Source: Pseudomonadota bacterium (GTDB lineage: Bacteria; Pseudomonadota; Alphaproteobacteria; SHVZ01). Taken from it: 64,000 bases of DNA. How positions within the stretch are numbered: position 1 is the stretch's first letter; each line of letters opens with the position of its first letter. This document shows, piece after piece, positions 58,840 to 64,000 of the stretch. A model generated the notes under the pieces. It ran no database searches. It was not told the DNA's origin and saw only the letters and a program-made list of their open reading frames with translations. The translations under genes and the position numbers were made by a program. The stretch is from contig JACQAG010000012.1 in the NCBI GenBank assembly GCA_016195085.1, positions 1 to 64,000 of the forward strand, given 5' to 3'.

Positions 58840-61080
58840 CTACTCGGCCGCCATGCGAAATGCCTGGCTCTCCTCCGGCATGGCGGAGAGCGGCAGGGAA
58901 TCCGCAAAGGCGCGGCTCACGAAGTGCTCAACGTCGATGATCTCGGTCGCCTTACCGGCGATGACCGCGGTTCCGAGCATGCCCAGCCGCTTCGAGGCGA
59001 GCTTGATGTCGAGCGGGGTCTCGACGATGTCGAGGATCTTCTGCACCACCAGGCCCATCGTGCGTTTCTGGTCGCCGAAGACCAGTACGGACAGGTTCCC
59101 GGAGGTCGGGATCTGATCGCGCGGATCGATCGTCGTGAGCGGCATGAGCTCGTCGCGGTACTGCACCACAGGCGCGCCGTCCACGATCTCCACGCGGCTC
59201 GACTCGAGCTCTTCCAGCCGGGCGACCGAGCCGAGCGGCACCGCCTTGGGGGCGGGGTCGGACTCGGTCTGGAACAGGATGAGCTGGGCGATGGTCCTGC
59301 CGGAGCTCACTTGTGCTGCCTTCGAGTCGCGAACCTCCTCCTCGCTGGTGGTGCCGCCGATCGTGGAGGCGAGCCCATTGGGGTCGAGAATCATAATGAC
59401 GCTGCCATCGCCGAGAATGGTGTTGCCGGCGTAAACGGTGAGGGCGCGCAGGATCGGCGCAACCGGCTTCACCACGATCTCCTCGGTGTCGTAGACGCGG
59501 TCGACGACGATGCCGAAGCATTGGCTGCCGACTTGGGTTACGACGATGAAGCCGCCTTCCAGCTTCGACTCGTCCTTCAGCCCGAGCACGCGGCCGAGAT
59601 CGACGAGCGGCAGCAAGCGGTTGCGCAAGCGGAACACCGCAGCCCCGTGCAGATGCTCGATCTGTTCCGGCTTGGCACGAACCAGCGCGGAGACGGCGAT
59701 CTGCGGAATGGCGAAGCGCTGGCCGGACGCGGCCACGATCAGCGCCGCGACGATCGCCAAGGTGAGCGGGATCTTGATCGAAAACGCAGTTCCCTTGCCT
59801 TCCTCGGAAGCGAGCTCGATGGTGCCGCCGATGCGCTCGATGTTAGTGCGCACGACGTCCATGCCGACGCCGCGGCCGGAGACCGCCGTCACCTTCTCCG
59901 CGGTGGAGAATCCCGCCTTGAAGATGAAGGACTGGATCTGCTGGGGGGTCATCTGGGTTGCGGCGGCCTCGGTCACCAGGCCATTCTGGATCGCCTTGCG
60001 ACGAATCTTCTCGACCGGCAGGCCGCGTCCGTCATCCTTGACTTCGATAATGATGTGGCCGCCGCGGTGAAAGGCGTTGAGCGTGATGGTTCCGGTCTCC
60101 GGCTTGCCGGCCGCGAGGCGGTCTTCCGGGCGCTCGAGGCCGTGGTCGGCCGAATTGCGGACCATGTGGGTCAGCGGATCGCGGATCAGCTCCAAGACCT
60201 GGCGGTCGAGCTCGGTCTCGGCGCCGTTCATCTGCAGGTCGATCTTCTTGCCGACATCGACCGTGAGGTCGCGCACCAGGCGCGGCAGCTTGCTCCAGGC
60301 ATTGCCGATCGGCTGCATGCGGGTCTTCATGATCCCCTCCTGCAGCTCCGAGGTGATCTTCGAGAGGTGCTGGAGAGGCACCTGGATGGCCGGGATGTCC
60401 TGGCTGCGCAACGCCTGCAGCAGCTGGTTGCGAGTCAGCACCAGCTCGCTGACGGTGGTCATCAAGCCTTCCAGCAGCTCGACTGCGACCCGGATGGATT
60501 GATTGGCGACCGCGCTCTCGCGCACGCTCGAGGTCTCGCTGCCGGCGGCTTTGCTGTTCGGCTCGACGGGCTCGGGCTTGGTGGCCGCGTTCGGCGGTGC
60601 GGCGGGCGTCGGATCGGAAACGGGCTCGGCCTCGGCTTCGGCTCCTGCGGCGGGCGCCTCGGCCGACGGAGTCGCGACGGCGGCGGTCTCCGCCGGGGTC
60701 TCGCCCTTGTAGATCGCGTCCAGCCGGGCGATGAGGGCGGCATCGTCGCCCTGCGGCTCGACGCCGTCAGCCTGCTCGATGGCCGCCAAGATGCCTTTGA
60801 TGCGATCCAAGGATTCGAGCACGACGCCGATCGAGGCCGGAGCAGCCGTGAGACTGCCCTCGCGGAAGCGTCCCAGCACGTTCTCGCCCGCATGGGCGAG
60901 CTTCTCCAGCCGTGGCAGGCCTAGAAAGCCGCACGTTCCCTTGATCGTATGCACCAGCCGGAAGATTCGGCCGATGAGATCCGCGTTGCCGGGATCCTGC
61001 TCGAGGGCGACGAGGTCGTTGTCGACCTGCACCATGCTCTCGGCGGTCTCCGTCAAAAATTCCCGGATCAAGTCGTCCAT
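58840..61080 (-). CDS. cheA: Chemotaxis histidine kinase CheA with tandem CheW-like domains
   Basis: 746 residues. An N-terminal P1 Hpt domain carries the phospho-His in RLVHTIKGTCGFLGLP near residue 44. An Ala/Pro/Glu-rich linker (about 125-185) stands where P2 would be. Next come the dimerisation helices, the HATPase with MVRNSADHGLERPEDR, DDGRGLPVEKIR and GRGVGMDVV, then two successive CheW-like regions (about 440-575 and 590-735). A second CheW-like domain is unusual for textbook CheA. GAGGGAGC precedes the ATG. Confidence 0.94.
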   Translation of the reverse strand: MDDLIREFLTETAESMVQVDNDLVALEQDPGNADLIGRIFRLVHTIKGTCGFLGLPRLEKLAHAGENVLGRFREGSLTAAPASIGVVLESLDRIKGILAAIEQADGVEPQGDDAALIARLDAIYKGETPAETAAVATPSAEAPAAGAEAEAEPVSDPTPAAPPNAATKPEPVEPNSKAAGSETSSVRESAVANQSIRVAVELLEGLMTTVSELVLTRNQLLQALRSQDIPAIQVPLQHLSKITSELQEGIMKTRMQPIGNAWSKLPRLVRDLTVDVGKKIDLQMNGAETELDRQVLELIRDPLTHMVRNSADHGLERPEDRLAAGKPETGTITLNAFHRGGHIIIEVKDDGRGLPVEKIRRKAIQNGLVTEAAATQMTPQQIQSFIFKAGFSTAEKVTAVSGRGVGMDVVRTNIERIGGTIELASEEGKGTAFSIKIPLTLAIVAALIVAASGQRFAIPQIAVSALVRAKPEQIEHLHGAAVFRLRNRLLPLVDLGRVLGLKDESKLEGGFIVVTQVGSQCFGIVVDRVYDTEEIVVKPVAPILRALTVYAGNTILGDGSVIMILDPNGLASTIGGTTSEEEVRDSKAAQVSSGRTIAQLILFQTESDPAPKAVPLGSVARLEELESSRVEIVDGAPVVQYRDELMPLTTIDPRDQIPTSGNLSVLVFGDQKRTMGLVVQKILDIVETPLDIKLASKRLGMLGTAVIAGKATEIIDVEHFVSRAFADSLPLSAMPEESQAFRMAAE

Positions 61081-61155
61081 GATTGCGCTCCCTCTAGACG
61101 CTGGCGTTCCTGTGCCGATGTCACGACGATCATGGCTGCCCGGTCGGGCGCGTCA

Positions 61156-61174
61156 TATCAGACGAAAGTATGAG
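61156..61174 (-). promoter_or_regulatory. Chemotaxis-locus box E (upstream of cheA)
   Basis: Minus-strand CTCATACTTTCGTCTGATA, an exact match to the consensus, 75 nt before the cheA ATG and oriented toward it. Confidence 0.75.
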
Positions 61175-61203
61175 GCTGGATCATTGGTCTGCCGCGCCGG
61201 CGC

Positions 61204-61560
61204 TCAGATCGCATTCGCGATGACGTGGAGGTCGTCGGGGTCGAGCGCATTGCCGTCCTGGTCGATCGGGCAGGGATCACCCCCAACCATCGCTTTTACG
61301 ACCACCCTGGCGGCCAGCTCCCAAGGTAGATTCTTGATCTCCTCGATCATCTCGTCCCGCCCGCGGTAGAACATGTAGTGGTCGGGCTCGCGCTCGGAGC
61401 CGGTCTCGGCCGATCGGGGGGCATAGAGCCATGCCTCGTAGCATTCGACCTCTCCGAGCAGGCCCCAGGCGAGGCGATGGACCCCGGCCGATCGGGGCAT
61501 CTCCGCCTCGATACCGCGATCTTCGGACCCGCCGGCAAGGCGGGGCGGGGAGATGGTCAT
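61204..61560 (-). CDS. Hypothetical protein upstream of cheA
   Basis: 118 residues, family not recognised. The C-terminal two thirds look like a compact acidic alpha/beta protein (DHYMFYRGRDEMIEEIKNLP, VKAMVGGDPCPIDQDGNALD). A strong AAGGAG lies about seven bases before the ATG, which supports a real gene. It is oriented like cheA, but box E lies between them. Confidence 0.7.
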   Translation of the reverse strand: MTISPPRLAGGSEDRGIEAEMPRSAGVHRLAWGLLGEVECYEAWLYAPRSAETGSEREPDHYMFYRGRDEMIEEIKNLPWELAARVVVKAMVGGDPCPIDQDGNALDPDDLHVIANAI

Positions 61561-61696
61561 TCGAAATCTCCTTAAGAGCCGTTTCCTCGCACCCTCCGAG
61601 TGAAACGGGCCCGATCTCGCAGGGAGCCTACCGGGGTCGCGATCGTCTCGGTATCAGCCGAAAGGTGGAGGGAGTGCGGGAGCGTCTGCCCGGAGG

Positions 61697-61715
61697 CTCA
61701 TACTTTTGTCTGATG
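61697..61715 (+). promoter_or_regulatory. Chemotaxis-locus box F (upstream of unknown gene at 61776)
   Basis: CTCATACTTTTGTCTGATG, identical to box D before cheY, 60 nt before the ATG of the next gene and oriented toward it. Confidence 0.75.
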
Positions 61716-61775
61716 GTCCGGCATTGCCCGTCCGCATAGGGTCCGGCTTGTGACACAAGTCACCGGGGATGACCC

Positions 61776-62780
61776 ATGGACACATTGCTAGACGCCGACA
61801 GCCTGGATGCGAGCCCGCTCGCCGAGATACCGGCGCCCAAGGAAGCAAAGCAGCCCACCGAGTTCACCTTTCGTCATCCCGTATTCGCGATCAAGGGCTC
61901 GTATTTCAGGCTGGCCCGCGACGACTCGACCCCCGTCTATTACGTAAATCTCGGCGACATGCAGGCCGCCATTCCCATCGCGCGGTTGACAGGGTCCTTC
62001 GACATTGCGGAGGGCAGCCCGGACATCGAGCTGCTGGCGATTGTCGAGAAGGGGCTGCGGTTCGTCCGCGAGATCCGTCCGGGCGACACGGTGCCCTCCG
62101 AGCTGCTGGACGGCTCGGCGTCGTGGACCGTGACCAGTCGACACCTCGAAGCCTCGCAGGCGCGGTTCTCGATGCAGCTTGTCTCCTGGCTCAACGGCAA
62201 GCAGCTCGACACCCTGGACGGGCACGCCTTCGCCGACATGCTCGAAGACCCCGAAGTCAAGGCAAAGGTGCAGCACGCGTTCGGCGCGATCGCGCAGAAG
62301 CTCGGTCTCGATTCGGATCGCAGGCAGGAGGTCGTGGACAAGATCGACCAGCTCGTCCGCGAGTTCTCCTATATCGAGGCCTTGCGCAGCCGTTCGTTCA
62401 AAGTGAAGCGGATCTCCTCGAATCTGCGTTCCCTCGGCGCCACCTACAAGCGGGAGCGGTCGATCTACGAGGAAATCGGCCGCGCGCAATCTTTGATCGG
62501 GATTCCCGTCAGCAAGCTCGGTTCCCTCTTCGACCAGATCGACGCCAACACCGGCGAAATCCTTTCCTTGCTGCGCAAGCATGAGGAGACGATCGAATAC
62601 ATTCGCCGCATGCGCGACGACCTGCATCAGCAATTGATGCGCTGGGACGAGCTGATCGCCGCCTGGGATGAGGTAACCATCGAGCGCAGCGCCGACAACG
62701 AGCGGCGAATCCGCCAGACCTACCGCTTCGTCGCCCGCTACTTCCCGCAGACCTCCGATTGGTCTCTCTCCATACGCTGA
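61776..62780 (+). CDS. Uncharacterised protein of the chemotaxis regulon
   Basis: 334 residues, family not recognised. The N-terminal 130 residues look strand-rich (FTFRHPVFAIKGSYFRLARD, VYYVNLGDMQAAIPIARL). The remainder is long charged helices with coiled-coil character (about 165-330), such as KLGSLFDQIDANTGEILSLL and RKHEETIEYIRRMRDDLHQQ. No signal peptide or membrane helix is seen. Box F, identical to the cheY box, lies upstream and a PilZ gene follows 18 nt downstream, so I infer a role in motility or c-di-GMP signalling. Confidence 0.8.
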   Translation: MDTLLDADSLDASPLAEIPAPKEAKQPTEFTFRHPVFAIKGSYFRLARDDSTPVYYVNLGDMQAAIPIARLTGSFDIAEGSPDIELLAIVEKGLRFVREIRPGDTVPSELLDGSASWTVTSRHLEASQARFSMQLVSWLNGKQLDTLDGHAFADMLEDPEVKAKVQHAFGAIAQKLGLDSDRRQEVVDKIDQLVREFSYIEALRSRSFKVKRISSNLRSLGATYKRERSIYEEIGRAQSLIGIPVSKLGSLFDQIDANTGEILSLLRKHEETIEYIRRMRDDLHQQLMRWDELIAAWDEVTIERSADNERRIRQTYRFVARYFPQTSDWSLSIR

Positions 62781-62798
62781 CGGGATCGTCGGGAGATC

Positions 62799-63182
62799 AT
62801 GATGTTGACAGCCGTAAAAGAGTTTTTTTACGCCAAAGACCCGGCGCCACCAGACCGACGGTCCGCGGAGATGCGCCAAGCGCCGCGCGTGCCGACGCCT
62901 CCCCAGTGCGTCGTCAAGATCGACAGCAAGATCTATCCGTTGCGCAACTGGAGCACGCTCGGGTTCCTGGCCGGATCCTATGAGGGCGATCTCATCGTCA
63001 AGCAGCGCATCAAGCTTGCCATCGCCGTCCGCCAGGACCATTTCAACATTGCCTTCGACGCCGAAGCGGTCGTCGTCAGGATCGAAGGCGGAGAAATCGC
63101 CGGCCGCTTCATCTTTCTGCAGCCGGAGAAGCGACGGGAGATCGAAGCCTACTTCGTCCATTATGCTCGAGGCGGGCCGTAG
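62799..63182 (+). CDS. PilZ-domain c-di-GMP-binding protein
   Basis: 127 residues. RQAPR (residues 25-29) fits the RxxxR motif, and NWSTLG about 25 residues later fits [D/N]xSxxG; together they are the c-di-GMP binding signature of PilZ domains. The following strands (LIVKQRIKLAIAVRQDHFNI, GRFIFLQPEKRREIEAYF) fit the barrel and terminal helix. Only one domain is present, so it should act by binding a partner, perhaps the product of the gene 18 nt upstream. Confidence 0.8.
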   Translation: MMLTAVKEFFYAKDPAPPDRRSAEMRQAPRVPTPPQCVVKIDSKIYPLRNWSTLGFLAGSYEGDLIVKQRIKLAIAVRQDHFNIAFDAEAVVVRIEGGEIAGRFIFLQPEKRREIEAYFVHYARGGP

Positions 63183-63338
63183 TGGGGCCACCGAGCGGAG
63201 ACCGGGCTCGAACGGCGCTGCCTTGCTCCTCGCGCAACGAAATTACGTGGGGGCGCCTTTGTGCAGACGCCTTCGCCAGGCTGGTATAAGCTAGCGTCGT
63301 CGCCGTTTGCACGCAGACCCCTGATCCAGAAGCGATCG

Positions 63339-63710
63339 ATGACCGTGCCGACCGTGAACAATACAACTGCATCGGTTCCGCTGGCGCCGTCGCCTTCGCG
63401 GTCGGCCGAGCCTGCGGACGGTGCCGCCGCAGCCGGTCAGCGCCCCAAGCTGCGCCCGGAGCAGGAAATTCGCGCAAGCGACGTCATCGCCCGCTTCACC
63501 AATGGCTATATCGACGAGCGGAAGGCAATCGAGCATCTGACGGCAATCGGCCTCAGCGCCAACGAGGCGGCGGCTCGGCTGCAGCACGCTGTGCCCCACA
63601 GCAAGCCCAGCACGGGCGAGATTGGCGAAGTGCCGTTGCCGAAGGACGCAAGCCCCACGCCTCGCCTTTCCGTCGATGCGCTGCTGACCGCACAAAACGC
63701 CCGTGGCTGA
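63339..63710 (+). CDS. Hypothetical protein downstream of the PilZ gene
   Basis: 123 residues from an ATG; the frame is open upstream to 63261. The ends are Pro/Ser/Ala-rich and probably disordered; the middle (SDVIARFTNGYIDERKAIEH, LTAIGLSANEAAARLQ) predicts a short helical hairpin like those in small adaptor proteins. Family not recognised. Confidence 0.5.
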   Translation: MTVPTVNNTTASVPLAPSPSRSAEPADGAAAAGQRPKLRPEQEIRASDVIARFTNGYIDERKAIEHLTAIGLSANEAAARLQHAVPHSKPSTGEIGEVPLPKDASPTPRLSVDALLTAQNARG

Positions 63711-63760
63711 GCCGGTCCGCGCTCGTCGCGAATCGTTCGACGCGCGCCGACGGCCGACCA

Positions 63761-64000
63761 TCAGCGCCGGCGGCGCGCCGCCTCGGCCGTCGCCAGGACG
63801 ACCCTGATCCGGTCAACCACGTCCTTGGGCGCAAATGGTTTGCGGATGATGCCGACGACTCCCGGCGGCGGATTGCGGTCATCCAGCACCTTGGCTGAGA
63901 AGGCCGTGCAGATGAGCACGGGCATGTCGGACCTGAGCGCGTGCGCCGTCTCGGCCAGCATCGTTCCGGTGACGTTCGGCATGGTCTGGTCGGTGACGAT
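63761..64000 (-). CDS. Receiver domain protein, partial at window edge
   Basis: About 80 C-terminal residues on the minus strand; the start lies beyond the window. TMPNVTGTMLAE follows a phospho-Asp site read as IVTDQ, the Thr is in VLICTAFS, and the Lys in IIRKPFAPKDVV. The pattern (DQTMPxxTG) is that of the C-terminal receiver of a hybrid kinase or of an atypical single receiver. Confidence 0.75.
   Translation of the reverse strand: MVTDQTMPNVTGTMLAETAHALRSDMPVLICTAFSAKVLDDRNPPPGVVGIIRKPFAPKDVVDRIRVVLATAEAARRRR

Noticed and set aside
50921-61715. Assigning the 19-bp boxes to sigma-28 or sigma-54
   Set aside because: No TAAA-N15-GCCGATAA or GG-N10-GC spacing fits the aligned sites, so the factor is left open.
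38571-62780. Possible homology between the unknown proteins at 38571 and 61776
   Set aside because: Both are helical with a few similar Trp/Leu-rich patches near the C-terminus, but no alignable motif is visible by eye; only a profile comparison could support it.

Overview
The window is GC-rich chromosomal DNA from an alphaproteobacterium, most likely a Rhodospirillales-like free-living motile organism. This rests on the gene orders uvrC-pgsA-mobB-moeA-moaD-moaE, ilvB-ilvN-ilvC-leuA and mreB-mreC-mreD-mrdA, on a cheB-cheR-cheY / cheA-cheW cluster, and on the GTG/TTG starts and overlapping stop/start codons. No database search was possible, so species and orthology statements are inference from motifs.

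Layout. 0-3.4 kb: a 5'-truncated IS110-family transposase abutting a REP-like palindromic repeat, then an overlapping M20 peptidase/NUDIX pair and a complex intergenic inverted repeat. 3.4-9.4 kb: a 1609-residue hybrid histidine kinase with a tandem PAS array, a stand-alone receiver protein and a pteridine-reductase-like SDR. 9.4-15.1 kb: an AT-rich intergenic region with DnaA-box-like words, then uvrC, pgsA and molybdenum-cofactor genes. 15-26.5 kb: TauD-like dioxygenase, aspartate aminotransferase, EF-G-like GTPase, a peptide-type ABC transporter without ATPase genes, a DUF885 protein, a Gfo/Idh oxidoreductase and a DUF599 pseudogene. 26.5-34 kb: serB and miaA with overlapping divergent start codons, then branched-chain amino-acid genes. 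34-38.3 kb: elongasome genes, in which mreB carries an in-frame internal deletion and rodA is absent after mrdA; then tRNA-Lys(CTT).

38.3-45.2 kb looks like a decayed genomic island beside tRNA-Lys: an integrase C-terminal remnant, a 14-bp direct repeat, an unrecognised gene, a low-GC TIGR04372-type glycosyltransferase, an FkbM methyltransferase, an IS630 scrap, a second Gfo/Idh enzyme and a response-regulator fragment related to the intact gene at 8.2 kb. 45.2-49.5 kb: a class III aminotransferase, a GMC oxidoreductase and a SAM methyltransferase.

49.5-64 kb is a chemotaxis and c-di-GMP locus: REC-EAL phosphodiesterase, MCP, cheB, cheR, cheY, an Hpt-like protein, a HAD hydrolase, FlgL-like protein, cheW, cheA, then uncharacterised genes including a PilZ protein with both c-di-GMP motifs. 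The most interesting signal is a 19-bp word, consensus CTCATACTTTYGTCTGATR. It lies 55-88 nt upstream of the start codons of REC-EAL, MCP (degenerate), cheR, cheY, cheA and the uncharacterised gene at 61776, always oriented toward the gene. It looks like the promoter or operator of a chemotaxis regulon, and it ties the unknown 61776-63710 genes to that regulon. The second strong observation is the mreB allele that lacks the adenosine-binding segment.
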